Below, piece after piece: positions 1 through 8,166 of a stretch of 64,000 nt of DNA (the stretch's first letter is position 1; every line of letters starts with the position of its first letter). A program made the position numbers and the translations under genes. Source of the stretch: Rothia nasimurium (lineage in GTDB: Bacteria; Actinomycetota; Actinomycetes; Actinomycetales; Micrococcaceae); NCBI RefSeq assembly GCF_928392795.1, contig NZ_CAKMTJ010000008.1:1-64000 (forward strand). The letters are read 5' to 3'. Below the pieces are notes generated by a model, which did not search any database, was not told the origin of the DNA, and worked only from the letters and a program-made list of their open reading frames with translations.

Positions 1-72
1 TTTGGCATTGGGCCCTCGGCGCTGACGGAGGCCATGGGCATGCTCAACCACCATTTCGCAGCAGCCGCCTGA
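1..72 (+). CDS. 3' end of a gene entering from the left, product unknown
   Basis: An open frame runs from the first base to a TGA at 70-72 and encodes 23 residues ending in MLNHHFAAAA. GC content and codon use match the neighbouring genes, so this is probably the C-terminus of a real gene. The fragment is too short for family assignment. The following 270 bp hold no gene. Confidence 0.45.
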   Translation, partial: FGIGPSALTEAMGMLNHHFAAAA

Positions 73-282
73 TCGGCGCAGAGCGACAGCCTACCTCTGA
101 CTGCCGCCAATCTTTGCAACAGAGCCGGTTTCGGCGGCAGCGTGGGTGGAAGATGTGCTCGGCATGCAATGCTCCTTTTGTGAAAAATATGGCCTAGTGC
201 CCGATATAACGCACTACGAGGGCAGATATTCCCGCTGCGGCTACTTGGGCGGAACACTCACGCCCGGGCCTAGATACAAGTA

Positions 283-318
283 TCGCCGGGCCCCACGATT
301 ATCGTGAGAACCCGGCGA
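283..318 (-). terminator. Hairpin downstream of the CsbD gene
   Basis: Arms TCGCCGGG and CCCGGCGA enclose a second small stem (CACGAT/ATCGTG). It lies 24 bp past the CsbD stop on the minus strand. There is no clear T-tract, so a terminator or an mRNA-stabilising hairpin are both possible. Confidence 0.45.
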
Positions 319-341
319 TGTAGTGCCTCAATGGGGTGAGA

Positions 342-572
342 CTAGTCCTTCTTCAGGGAATCCTTGATGCCGCTGATGGCGTCCTTAGCCTTATCGACAC
401 CGTCTGAGATGGTCTGCTTGGCTTCATCGACCTTGTCCTTAGCCTGGGCCTGAACCTGGTCGGCCTTGCCCTCAGATTCGAGGCGGTCGTCGCCGGTCAG
501 CTTGCCGCCGGCTTCCTTGGCCTTGCCAGCCAGGTTGTCGAGGCCGTTTTCAATCTTGTCTTCTGCAGCCAT
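342..572 (-). CDS. CsbD family stress-response protein
   Basis: A 76-residue, highly charged, Lys/Asp/Glu/Ala-rich protein with no hydrophobic segment. The N-terminal pattern (AAEDKIENGLDNLAGKAKE followed by a GGKLTGDDRLESEGKADQ region) is the CsbD signature. CsbD proteins are small, abundant, general-stress proteins of unknown biochemical role. The chosen ATG at 570-572 has AAAGGAG six bases upstream; an upstream in-frame ATG (587) lacks such spacing. It is monocistronic and is followed by a hairpin. The family assignment is firm. Confidence 0.9.
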   Translation of the reverse strand: MAAEDKIENGLDNLAGKAKEAGGKLTGDDRLESEGKADQVQAQAKDKVDEAKQTISDGVDKAKDAISGIKDSLKKD

Positions 573-734
573 GGTGGCTCCTTTCATCTCTCGCCTGTGC
601 GAGCCTGGAATACAGGGATAGTTCGTAGACTTCCCTTATTGATAAGTTTACGCACTAGTCCTATAAAAGGGAACCCAGTAAGCTGAGAAAATTCTGACGA
701 CTAGCCCTGAACTGGCCAGAAGAGAAAGAAAGGT

Positions 735-2108
735 CTAGATATCCCGATCTGCTGGGAAACCCGCTACCATCGGCAGGAACTCGGGGTCGGCATAACCGTG
801 CTGGGCATAGGCCAGGGCCACCTGCTCGGCCGCCGACTCCACCAGGTGCAGCGGGAGCAGAGCCATCACGGCCCCACCAAAACCGCCACCCACAATACGC
901 GCTCCCAAAGCGCCAGCTGCCAGGCAAGTATCAACCGCCAGATCAATTTCGGGCCGGGAAACACGCAGTTCATCGCGCATCGACACGAAGCTCTCGGTAA
1001 AGAGCCTGCCCAGCTCCTCCCAGTCAACCTGCTCACCGGCGTCCTTGCGGCCCAGAAGATAGGCAGCCCGCTCCACCAGGGTCATATCGTGCAGGGTGTG
1101 GCGCACCCAGCCGCGCGGGAAGGTGCGGGGCTGGCCGGTCTCTTCCAGGGCAACCAGGGCACGGTTGACGGTCTGGTCCACTAGATCCAGGCGGCACTGT
1201 TTAGCCTCGCGCTCACTCATACCGGCACAGGTAAGATCCTCGGGCAGGGCATTGCGCAGGTAGTCCAGACCCATGGCCTCAGTAACCGCCTCGTTGGCCT
1301 CACGCCGTGCCGCAAACTCACCCCCCGCCAGCTCGTGCGGGGTATTCGTATTGATGACCAGCCAGCCCAAATCAGCGCTGGCCACATCAACGGTTAGCGG
1401 GTTGATAGAAAAATCGCGGAAGTCCACCACCAGAGCCTTGCCCGGGGACGAGCGCAGCGCAGCGGTCTGGTCAAGACCGCCGGTCCGAGCCCCCGCCACC
1501 TCGTTTTCGGCGCGCATGCAGACCTGGGCTAGGCGGGCACGCAGGGCATCATTGGTAGGGGAGAGGTCAGAAGGTAGCGCCTCGGTACAGTCGCACCCCT
1601 TGCGTAGGGGGCAGGAAAGATCCAGCAGGGCCAGGGCTGTGGAGCACTCCAGGGCGGCAGAGGACGACAGGCCCCCGCCCACCGGCACCTGGGAGGTAAT
1701 CAGCAGGTCAGCCCCAAAGTTATGGGGCAGGGCGATATCTTTACCACCTTCCCGGTTCATGGCCCAGGCTACGCCCGCCACATAGGTGAACCAGCCCTTA
1801 AAGGTGCCCGGGGTGATCTCGCGAATCACGACCGTGCGGTCGTCCCCCGGCATCTGTAAGGACGCCGCCCGCAGTACCCCGTCGGTGCGCAACCTACCCG
1901 CCACATAGGTGCGGTAGGGCAGGGGCATGGGCATGCAGGAGCCGCCGAGGAAGTCGATGTACTCACCCAGCAGGTTGAGACGACCGGGCGCTGACCACAC
2001 CCCGTCGGGCTCCACCCCGTACTTTTCAACAAAAGCAGCGCGGGCTGCCTCAACTTCGGCGCGGTGGTCTGGCAGGGTAGCCCAGGCGGGCTCAACACGG
2101 AGGGTCAC
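735..2108 (-). CDS. galK: Galactokinase-like GHMP-family sugar kinase
   Basis: A 457-residue cytosolic kinase, expected to phosphorylate galactose at C1 with ATP (Leloir pathway). All GHMP landmarks are visible: the N-terminal galactokinase signature APGRLNLLGEYIDFLGG (about residues 34-50), the phosphate-binding loop VPVGGGLSSSAALE (about 150), the catalytic-Asp motif GARTGGLDQ (about 210), and the C-terminal GARIVGGGFGGAVMAL. The usual GEHTDYN-type signature reads GEYIDFL here, so the sugar-contacting His is a Tyr while the Asp is kept; substrate preference could differ. The protein is longer than the usual ~385 residues. Start is GTG at 2106-2108 preceded by GAAAAGAAG. It follows the TetR gene by 37 bp and probably shares its transcript. 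No galT or galE is in the window. Confidence 0.85.
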   Translation of the reverse strand: MTLRVEPAWATLPDHRAEVEAARAAFVEKYGVEPDGVWSAPGRLNLLGEYIDFLGGSCMPMPLPYRTYVAGRLRTDGVLRAASLQMPGDDRTVVIREITPGTFKGWFTYVAGVAWAMNREGGKDIALPHNFGADLLITSQVPVGGGLSSSAALECSTALALLDLSCPLRKGCDCTEALPSDLSPTNDALRARLAQVCMRAENEVAGARTGGLDQTAALRSSPGKALVVDFRDFSINPLTVDVASADLGWLVINTNTPHELAGGEFAARREANEAVTEAMGLDYLRNALPEDLTCAGMSEREAKQCRLDLVDQTVNRALVALEETGQPRTFPRGWVRHTLHDMTLVERAAYLLGRKDAGEQVDWEELGRLFTESFVSMRDELRVSRPEIDLAVDTCLAAGALGARIVGGGFGGAVMALLPLHLVESAAEQVALAYAQHGYADPEFLPMVAGFPADRDI

Positions 2109-2145
2109 GGTTTTTCTTCTTTTCGGTCGGTTGGATGTCGGGGGC

Positions 2146-2688
2146 TTAGGCGGTAAAGCCCTTAATAAGAGCTGTGAGCGCGGCGGTGTAGGACGCCGGT
2201 GGTTCAGCTGGCGGGGTGCTACCTGCGAGTAGGGCTCGGGTCTGCTCCTGCTCAATGAGGCTCAGACAGGTATGCATGAAAATTTCGGCGGCCTGGGCCG
2301 GCTGCGGGGTTCCGGTGGCGGCTGCAAAGTCAGTTTCAAGGGCGTCGAGCAGCGCTAGCCTATCGGGGGTGAGCGTTGCGGGGTGAAGGGCCAGGGCTAG
2401 GCGGATGACTTCGGAACATTCCTTAACTGGAATAAGTTGCCGGTAGGTGTTTTCCCCGGTGATGAGCAGGGTATCGGGGCTTGCCGGAGTGCTGGGTCCT
2501 TCTACCGTTGCCAGCATGCGGGAAGCGAGAGATGCAAGGAGCTCCTGCTTATTTTTCACGTGATAGTAGAGAGCACCGGGAGCCACGCCCAGTTCAGTAG
2601 CTAGCCGACGCATCGAAAGGTCAGCTAAGCCAAACTGGCGCAGTACATCAAAAGCGGTGTCAAGAATCTTCTCACGGGATAAAGCCAC
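2146..2688 (-). CDS. bioQ: TetR-family repressor, probable biotin regulator BioQ
   Basis: A 180-residue TetR-type repressor. The N-terminal helix-turn-helix reads FGLADLSMRRLATELGVAPG then ALYYHVKNKQELL, very close to the actinobacterial BioQ pattern. BioQ represses biotin synthesis genes by binding a TGAAC-N3-GTTAC-type palindrome, and such a site (3582-3598) lies in front of bioB here. The gene is divergent from the BioB-like gene (2770) and sits upstream of galK on the minus strand. Start is uncertain: GTG at 2686-2688 just precedes the conserved ALSREKIL, while an in-frame TTG at 2719-2721 would add eleven residues. Assignment to the TetR family is firm; BioQ is inferred from similarity plus context. 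Confidence 0.75.
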   Translation of the reverse strand: MALSREKILDTAFDVLRQFGLADLSMRRLATELGVAPGALYYHVKNKQELLASLASRMLATVEGPSTPASPDTLLITGENTYRQLIPVKECSEVIRLALALHPATLTPDRLALLDALETDFAAATGTPQPAQAAEIFMHTCLSLIEQEQTRALLAGSTPPAEPPASYTAALTALIKGFTA

Positions 2689-2769
2689 CCCCTCATTGTG
2701 ACCTACTTTCGCTCCCGGCAACAGCTGGCAGTGGGCACTGTTCCCTCGAAGAGGAGTAGATTTGAACCC

Positions 2770-3471
2770 ATGACCCTCAACTTTTCAGATCTTGCCGCCC
2801 GCCTGCGCGCAGGCGAAACTGCCTCACCGGCCGACCTTCACAACGTGCTGACCGCCAGCCCTGCCGCCACCTTCGCCCTCATGGACCTGGCTGCAGAACT
2901 ACGTGCCACCCACTTCGGCTCAACCATCACCGCCACCAACCTGCTGGGCGCACCCGCGCGGCAGGTGGCGTCCGTCCGCCTGGAAGTGACCGCCCCGCTC
3001 GACGCCGACGCCCTGGCGGCTACCCTGGCTGACCTGGCCGCCGACCCCGCGGTGGAGCGCATCGACGTGGACTTTGTGGGCGTACCCGCCCTGGCCCCCA
3101 TGGAGGCCCTGCGCGTGCTGGCTGCCGCCCGCCTGGCCGCACCCGCAAAAAGCCTGCACCTGGGGGAGAGTCGCGAAATGACTTTGCGTTCCCTGCAGCC
3201 TTTGGCGGTCGGTGCCCTGGATTCGCTGGTGCTGACCGTAGACCCCGCCCAGCCCCGTCTGATTTTTGAGGACCTCAAGCTCATCGTGGGTGCCGGCCTC
3301 ACCATTGCCGATGCGGGCGACCGCGACCTGGTAGCTGAGTATGTAGAGCACCTGCGTGCTGCCGGGGTGGAGGATGCGGACGCCTACGCCCAGGTCGCGC
3401 TGGAGGGTGCGGCGTCCGGCGGTGGCTGCGGTGGTAACTGTGCCTGTGGCTCTGGAGGCTGTGGCGCCTAA
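2770..3471 (+). CDS. BioB-like protein lacking the radical-SAM core, with Cys-rich tail
   Basis: A 233-residue protein that aligns with both ends of the biotin synthase encoded next door. Residues 1-60 (NFSDLAARLRAGETASPADL, then LTASPAATFALMDLAAELR) match BioB's N-terminal helices. Residues about 120-210 match BioB's C-terminal barrel (REMTLRSLQPLA; FEDLKLIVGAG; DAGDRDLVAEYVEHLRAAGV). The middle, including the CxxxCxxC [4Fe-4S]/SAM site, is missing or replaced, so it cannot be an ordinary radical-SAM enzyme. It ends in a Gly/Cys tail with spacing C-x3-C-x-C-x4-C, like the tail on the adjacent BioB. The ATG at 2770 has GAGGAG upstream and matches BioB's start. It lies between bioQ and bioB, so a biotin role (scaffold, iron-sulfur or sulfur donor, or regulator) is inferred. 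It is not the short mycobacterial accessory protein BsaP by length. Confidence 0.7.
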   Translation: MTLNFSDLAARLRAGETASPADLHNVLTASPAATFALMDLAAELRATHFGSTITATNLLGAPARQVASVRLEVTAPLDADALAATLADLAADPAVERIDVDFVGVPALAPMEALRVLAAARLAAPAKSLHLGESREMTLRSLQPLAVGALDSLVLTVDPAQPRLIFEDLKLIVGAGLTIADAGDRDLVAEYVEHLRAAGVEDADAYAQVALEGAASGGGCGGNCACGSGGCGA

Positions 3472-3481
3472 CGCTTTCCGC

Positions 3482-3547
3482 AAGGGGACCGCAAAACTTA
3501 AAAGGGACCGCAAAACACGAGGTCCCTTTCAAGTTTTGCGGTCCCTT
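3482..3547 (+). repeat. Nested direct and inverted repeats between the BioB-like gene and bioB
   Basis: GGGACCGCAAAAC occurs twice in direct orientation (3482-3499 and 3501-3516) and once inverted (AAGTTTTGCGGTCCC, 3531-3545). A short extra inverted piece, GGTCCCTTT, is at 3521-3529. The segment can therefore fold in at least two mutually exclusive hairpins. It lies directly after the BioB-like stop codon and before the bioB operator, which fits a terminator or an attenuator-like switch. Confidence 0.6.
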
Positions 3548-3581
3548 TGGGTGGTGGGGGTTGTGTGGAGAAAAGTAATAA

Positions 3582-3598
3582 TTTGAACACCGTTCAAA
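3582..3598. promoter_or_regulatory. Palindromic BioQ-type operator upstream of bioB
   Basis: TTTGAACACCGTTCAAA is a perfect 17-bp palindrome with a 3-bp centre. It matches the TGAAC-N3-GTTAC arrangement known for actinobacterial BioQ. It ends 19 bp before the bioB ATG, a position that would block transcription initiation. A BioQ-like gene lies 0.9 kb upstream. Confidence 0.75.
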
Positions 3599-3617
3599 AT
3601 CGGTGTTGACTGGTTCC

Positions 3618-4856
3618 ATGATTGACTTCTCTGCCATCGCCGACCGCGCCCTGGCCGGACAGCCCGCAAGTCGCGACGAAGCGCTTGCCGCCCTGACCGC
3701 CAGCGACGCCGAAACCTTCGCCCTCGTCGACGCTGCCTCCCGCCTGCGCCGCCACTACTTCGGGAACACCGTCAAGGTGAACTACCTGGTCAACCTCAAA
3801 TCCGGCCTCTGCCCCGAAGACTGCACCTACTGCTCCCAGCGCCTTGGTTCCGAAGCTGAAGTGCTCAAATACTCCTGGATCAAAACCGACGAAGCCGTCA
3901 AACAGGCCGGCTACGGCATCGCGGGTGGAGCCTCCCGCGTCTGCATGGTCGCCTCGGGTAAAGGGCCTACCGACCGCGACGTCGAGCGCGTTGCCACCAT
4001 GGTCGAGGGGCTTAAAGAAGAACACCCCCAGGTGGAAGTCTGCGCCTGCCTGGGCATTCTCAAGGACGGCCAAGCCACCCGCCTGAAAGAAGCCGGGGTG
4101 GACGCCTACAACCACAACCTCAACACCAGTGAAGACCACTACGCTGACATCTGCACCACCCACACCTACGCTGACCGCCTCGCTACCGTCGATAAGGCCC
4201 AGAGTGCCGGGCTCTCAGCCTGCTCCGGCCTGATTGTCGGTATGAAAGAAACCGACGAGCAGCTAGTCGATGCAATCTTTGCCCTGCGCGACCTGGGCGG
4301 CGACTCCATCCCCGTCAACTTCCTCATGCCCTTTGAAGGCACTCCGCTAGCTGGCACCTGGGAGCTCACCCCCATGCGCTGCCTGCGCATCCTGGCAACC
4401 GTGCGCCTGGTCGCCCCCGAGAAAGAGCTCCGTATGGCGGGCGGGCGCGAAATGCACCTGCGCACCCTGCAACCCCTAGCCCTGCACGTGGTCAACTCCC
4501 TCTTCCTGGGTGACTATCTCACCTCAACCGGCCAGTCAGCCCTCGATGACCTGAAAATGATTCGGGACGGCGGGTTCGTGGTGCTCGGCGCCGAAGACCG
4601 CGACCTGGTCGCCGAACACGAGGACTACCTGCGCGCCCACGGCGTAGACCTTGCCCAGGAAACTGCTGTTGCGCCCGCGCCCTGCGGGGCGTCCGGTGGC
4701 TGCGGTGGGTGCAGCTCCGGGGCCTGCGGGACCCACCCGTCCGCAGGGGAGGCGGACGCCGGCGTCCGCCCCGTTAGCGAGCAGCGGGCTCCCGAGGTCC
4801 TGGTACCCGAGATCCGCCGCCGCGGGGTCGGGACGGACGCCACCCCCAACTTCTAG
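3618..4856 (+). CDS. bioB: Biotin synthase with Cys-rich C-terminal extension
   Basis: A 412-residue radical-SAM enzyme that inserts sulfur into dethiobiotin to form biotin. The CxxxCxxC motif ([12 protein letters not shown]) holds Cys 65, 69 and 72. Family landmarks follow: [51 protein letters not shown] and [15 protein letters not shown]. Typical BioB ends near residue 340; here about 60 extra residues carry a C-x5-C-x2-C-x4-C tail (about 354-372). Such C-terminal Cys sets are associated with BioB types that use a different auxiliary cluster from the classical [2Fe-2S] enzyme; that link is inference. Start ATG 3618 lacks a Shine-Dalgarno, and an in-frame GTG at 3603 is an alternative. No bioA, bioD or bioF is in the window. 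Confidence 0.95.
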   Translation: MIDFSAIADRALAGQPASRDEALAALTASDAETFALVDAASRLRRHYFGNTVKVNYLVNLKSGLCPEDCTYCSQRLGSEAEVLKYSWIKTDEAVKQAGYGIAGGASRVCMVASGKGPTDRDVERVATMVEGLKEEHPQVEVCACLGILKDGQATRLKEAGVDAYNHNLNTSEDHYADICTTHTYADRLATVDKAQSAGLSACSGLIVGMKETDEQLVDAIFALRDLGGDSIPVNFLMPFEGTPLAGTWELTPMRCLRILATVRLVAPEKELRMAGGREMHLRTLQPLALHVVNSLFLGDYLTSTGQSALDDLKMIRDGGFVVLGAEDRDLVAEHEDYLRAHGVDLAQETAVAPAPCGASGGCGGCSSGACGTHPSAGEADAGVRPVSEQRAPEVLVPEIRRRGVGTDATPNF

Positions 4857-4959
4857 CCCCAGCGGGCGTCTCAAAATCGCACCTGCGGCACAGGGTCCCC
4901 CTAGGTTGAGGTACTAGAGTTAAAAGCTGGTACATCAGGTTGGTGACGAAGGAGTGGGC

Positions 4960-6729
4960 GTGGAAGTCCTCATTGTGATTGTGATGCTGTTGCTGGCAAC
5001 GGTGGTGCTGGTAAGTGTGGGGGATAGGCTGAACCTGCCCTGGCCCGTGCTGCTGACGCTGGTGACCGCCGTGGTCATTGTGATTCCGCAGATGCCCAGC
5101 CTGCACATTGAGCCCGAGATTATTCTGCCCATCTTCCTGCCGCCCCTGCTGTGGGCTATTGGCCAACGCGTCTCGTGGGGCATGCTGCGCAGAAGCTGGC
5201 GTAGCGTCCTGATTTATTCCATTGCCCTGACCGCTGTCTCTGCCCTGGTGGTGGGGTGGGCTACCTGGATGATTGTGCCCGGCATCAGCATCGCCCTGGC
5301 GCTGGCTATCGGTGCGGCCGTCGCCCCGCCCGACCCCGTGGCGGTAGAAGCTGTGGCTGAGCCGGTAGGCATTCCCCGCCGCGTCATCTCGAATCTGCAG
5401 ACCGAGGGTATCTTCAATGACGCCGTATCTCTGGTGCTCTTTCAAATTGCTCTCGCTGCCCTGACGGCTGGCACCGATCCCCAGCCCCTGTCTGCCCTCG
5501 GCAGTTTCGTCTATAGTGCTCTCGTTGCTGTGGCCCTGGGGTTAGCCCTGGGCTGGGGCGGTAGTCTGCTACGCCGCAACCTTTCCGACACCGTGGCCCG
5601 CAGTGCGCTAACTCTGGTCATTCCCTTCGGTGTTTACATCATCGCCGAGGAGCTGCATGCCTCGGGTGTGGTAGCCGTGGTGATTGCGGCAATTCAGATG
5701 GCCAGCTACAGCGCCGATCTCACCGCCGAAGAGCGCCTGGCTAACACCGCCTTCTGGAACGTGCTTGAAATGCTCGCGACCGGCCTAGCCTTTGGTCTCA
5801 TCGGCCTACAGGCCGGCGAACTGCTCTACAGTGCAGACCGCAATGTGCTGACCATGGTGTGGCACGGCGTGCTGATTTCCGCGGTGGCGATTGGCACCCG
5901 CCTGGCCTGGCTCACCGTCATGTGGCTGTGGGGACGCTGGCGGGGCTCCCGTCGCACCACCCCGCGCTCCTTTGCCGAGGTGCTGGTGATGACCTGGGCC
6001 GGTATGCGCGGCCTGGTCACCCTCGCCCTGGCGCTGAGTCTGCCCGAGATGGCTGACGGCCTGCGCACCGAGGCTGTCTTTATCGTGCTGACCGTCCTCT
6101 TCTTCACCATGGTCTTCCCCGGCCTGACCCTGCCCTGGCTGGTGGGGGTGCTGGGCGTGAGTGCCACGGCTGAAAAGGACGACCACGAGGAACAGGAGCT
6201 CTTGCAGATCGCCCAGAAGGCTATGTGGAAGTCTATGTATCAAACCGTTGCTGAGAGCGGGGATCTGCAGTCCTTCGAGCAGCTCAAGCACGTGGTCACC
6301 AGTATGATGGACCGCATCGAGGAGGGTCAGAAGACCGGTGACTTCCAGGAGCGCTGGGCTGAACGCCAGCGTCAGCGCGAGTTTATGAACCTGGTGCGGC
6401 AAAAATCGGTGCTGGCCGCCCAGGCTGCGGTGCTCGATGTGCGCAACAAGTACGACTACGAAGTGGTGAGCAACGTGCTCTACCAGATTGACGTGCAGGT
6501 GCAGGCCCAGGATGCCATGGACCAGGGCCCCGGGGCGCTCACCATGTCACTGCCTAAGTCCTTCATCAACGGCGAGCACAAGCTGGATCGCGAGAAGGCA
6601 GAGCAGCTCTTTAAGACCACCGAGATGCGCATTATCTCGGCCCAAAAGGAGCTGGACGATGAAGCCCTGCGGGTGGCGACCCGTCAGCTGCCTGTAGTTG
6701 GGGGTGCGGACGCCCGCGAGCGGGAGTGA
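4960..6729 (+). CDS. CPA1-family Na+/H+ antiporter
   Basis: About 589 residues with roughly twelve hydrophobic segments in the first 400, then a charged cytoplasmic domain of about 190 residues. CPA1 landmarks are present: APPDPVAVEAV (the ion-binding Asp region of helix 5) and EGIFNDAVSLVLF (helix 6). It should exchange Na+ or K+ for protons at the membrane. GTG 4960 is preferred because AAGGA lies seven bases upstream; the GTG at 4954 is too close to that site. It stands alone between bioB and the small membrane proteins. Ion specificity cannot be read from the sequence. Confidence 0.9.
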   Translation: MEVLIVIVMLLLATVVLVSVGDRLNLPWPVLLTLVTAVVIVIPQMPSLHIEPEIILPIFLPPLLWAIGQRVSWGMLRRSWRSVLIYSIALTAVSALVVGWATWMIVPGISIALALAIGAAVAPPDPVAVEAVAEPVGIPRRVISNLQTEGIFNDAVSLVLFQIALAALTAGTDPQPLSALGSFVYSALVAVALGLALGWGGSLLRRNLSDTVARSALTLVIPFGVYIIAEELHASGVVAVVIAAIQMASYSADLTAEERLANTAFWNVLEMLATGLAFGLIGLQAGELLYSADRNVLTMVWHGVLISAVAIGTRLAWLTVMWLWGRWRGSRRTTPRSFAEVLVMTWAGMRGLVTLALALSLPEMADGLRTEAVFIVLTVLFFTMVFPGLTLPWLVGVLGVSATAEKDDHEEQELLQIAQKAMWKSMYQTVAESGDLQSFEQLKHVVTSMMDRIEEGQKTGDFQERWAERQRQREFMNLVRQKSVLAAQAAVLDVRNKYDYEVVSNVLYQIDVQVQAQDAMDQGPGALTMSLPKSFINGEHKLDREKAEQLFKTTEMRIISAQKELDDEALRVATRQLPVVGGADARERE

Positions 6730-6922
6730 TTCCGGGCACCGGCTAGGTGATACTCAAGAAATTTGCAGAATCATCACCTACTATGGGTAAGTGCTTATTC
6801 CGCTGTAGGCCTATAGGGCCTCTGGCTTAATGCCCTGGTGATGGAGGGCAAAAAGAAGGGCACAACACTCGGCAGTATATTCTCAATAAAGAATATAAAT
6901 TTTTCTTACAGAATCAGGATCA

Positions 6923-7315
6923 ATGGACACCAAAGACCTCTCCCCGGCATACTTCACCTCCCTGGCAGCCCTTTTTGCAGGCGCTTTAATGGTGGGTGCG
7001 AGTTCCACCTGGGTTTCGGTGCTGGGTTGGGTCGTACTGCTGACGGGTCTAGGCTTGAACATCTTTGCCACCCTGGTGATGGTACAGCGCCTCAAGGGTG
7101 GGCCTCTGCCCGCTATGATTGCCGGTGCGGACGCAGATGCCCAGGTAGAGTATGAGGAAGAAGAGGCGCCTGGCGATACCTACCTCTATGAGCCCGAGGC
7201 CATTACTGAGTCCCAGCCCCTGGTAGCTGCCGCAGCGCCCGCTGCTAGTGCCGGTGATGTCGCTAGCGATGATCGTATCTTCCGCTCCCGCACCCCACGC
7301 CCGCACGTCCGCTAG
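6923..7315 (+). CDS. Small two-helix membrane protein with acidic tail, unknown function
   Basis: A 130-residue protein with two hydrophobic helices (about residues 9-28 and 32-53) and a long cytosolic-type tail that contains an acidic stretch (EYEEEEAP) and an Ala-rich region. The N-terminal half aligns with the next gene (SPAY-x5-AAL-x2-GA pattern), so the two are tandem paralogues. ATG 6923 has AGGA upstream. No known family was recognised. Confidence 0.7.
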   Translation: MDTKDLSPAYFTSLAALFAGALMVGASSTWVSVLGWVVLLTGLGLNIFATLVMVQRLKGGPLPAMIAGADADAQVEYEEEEAPGDTYLYEPEAITESQPLVAAAAPAASAGDVASDDRIFRSRTPRPHVR

Positions 7316-7334
7316 AACCACAGGAGAGGCCCCC

Positions 7335-7571
7335 ATGGATACCCGTTTTCTTCTTTCTCCCGCTTATCTGGTGTCGGTTGCTGCCCTGATTGTTGGTGCA
7401 ATCCTCAGCGGCACAGCCCTGATGGTGATTGGCTGGATTATTTTCATTATCGGCCTGGCTCTCAACGCCCTGGCTCTGGTGGTGCTGGCTAACCGCGAGC
7501 AGCTCTACAAGGCCCAGCGGGTTGGGGTTATTCCCAAGGCTAAAAAGCAGGGTTCGGCCGACCAGCAGTAA
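7335..7571 (+). CDS. Small two-helix membrane protein, paralogue of the preceding gene
   Basis: A 78-residue protein with two membrane helices (about residues 8-28 and 31-51) and a short basic tail. It shares the N-terminal SPAY-x5-AAL-x2-GA pattern and helix layout with its neighbour but lacks the acidic extension. ATG 7335 follows AGGAGAGG. It lies 19 bp after the neighbour and is probably co-transcribed. Function unknown. Confidence 0.75.
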   Translation: MDTRFLLSPAYLVSVAALIVGAILSGTALMVIGWIIFIIGLALNALALVVLANREQLYKAQRVGVIPKAKKQGSADQQ

Positions 7572-7609
7572 AAATCTAAAACTTTTTCTCTGCTTGCCAG
7601 CAGAGTACG

Positions 7610-7648
7610 CAAGAGGGGGCGGACGCTGATAAACGTCCGCCCCTCTTG
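7610..7648. terminator. Bidirectional terminator between convergent genes
   Basis: CAAGAGGGGGCGGACG and CGTCCGCCCCTCTTG form a 15-bp stem with one bulged base and a short loop. It sits between the small membrane protein (+) and the MarR gene (-). The stem carries an inverted pair of the GGACG motif discussed in the findings. Confidence 0.85.
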
Positions 7649-7656
7649 TATGCTAT

Positions 7657-8166
7657 CTAGGCTCTTACGCGCTTGCGTTCGGGGTGGGTAACCTTGCCGA
7701 GAACCCCGCGCGAAAAGTGGGCCAGGGCCCGGGCGATATCGGGGTCTAGCCCCTCAAAAACCGTGCGCTGCACCTCGCGGGTATAGATCGGGGTGGCTTC
7801 TCTGAAGACCTGCCGCCCCTGCTGGGTGATGAGCACTCCCTTGCCCCGCTTGTCGCTGGGCACCGAGACCTTGGTGACCCAGCCGTTTTTCTCCAGCACA
7901 TCAACCTGATAGGTCAGCCGTGATGCCGAGACATTGGTGGCGCGGGCAAGGTCGCGCATGCGCACCACGGGGTGTGCATCGGTGGAATCTGTCTGTGGTG
8001 AATCTATGATTGCTGCCAGAATCCTGTAGTCTGCCAGTTTGATTTTCACCTCTTCTTTGAGGCACCTATCAAGGTGCAGGTTGAGGGTCTCTAAAGTGTT
8101 GGTGTAAATCTTCCATAGATTTTCCTGTTCTTGGGTGAAGCGAGCCGGTGTGGGGGCTGTTCCCAT
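7657..8166 (-). CDS. MarR-family transcriptional regulator
   Basis: A 169-residue MarR-type winged-helix repressor. The DNA-binding core is visible as RMRDLARATNVSASRLTYQV followed by LEKNGWVTKVSVPSDKRGKGVLIT, the recognition helix and the wing with its conserved D-x-R. ATG 8164-8166 follows an excellent GAGAGGAGGAGG-like site. It lies downstream of, and on the same strand as, the flavin reductase/monooxygenase pair, separated by a terminator-like hairpin. It may control that pair; paired palindromes near 10356-10371 and 10413-10429 are candidate operators. The ligand is unknown. Confidence 0.85.
   Translation of the reverse strand: MGTAPTPARFTQEQENLWKIYTNTLETLNLHLDRCLKEEVKIKLADYRILAAIIDSPQTDSTDAHPVVRMRDLARATNVSASRLTYQVDVLEKNGWVTKVSVPSDKRGKGVLITQQGRQVFREATPIYTREVQRTVFEGLDPDIARALAHFSRGVLGKVTHPERKRVRA

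Noticed and set aside
2552-2567. TTTTTCACGTGATAGT as a third parS site
   Set aside because: It keeps the CACGTG centre but has mismatches in both arms (three relative to consensus) and lies in a conserved TetR helix-turn-helix codon run (YYHVKNK).
3594-4163. 189-codon minus-strand frame opposite the 5' part of bioB
   Set aside because: Antisense shadow; the plus strand is a clear biotin synthase.
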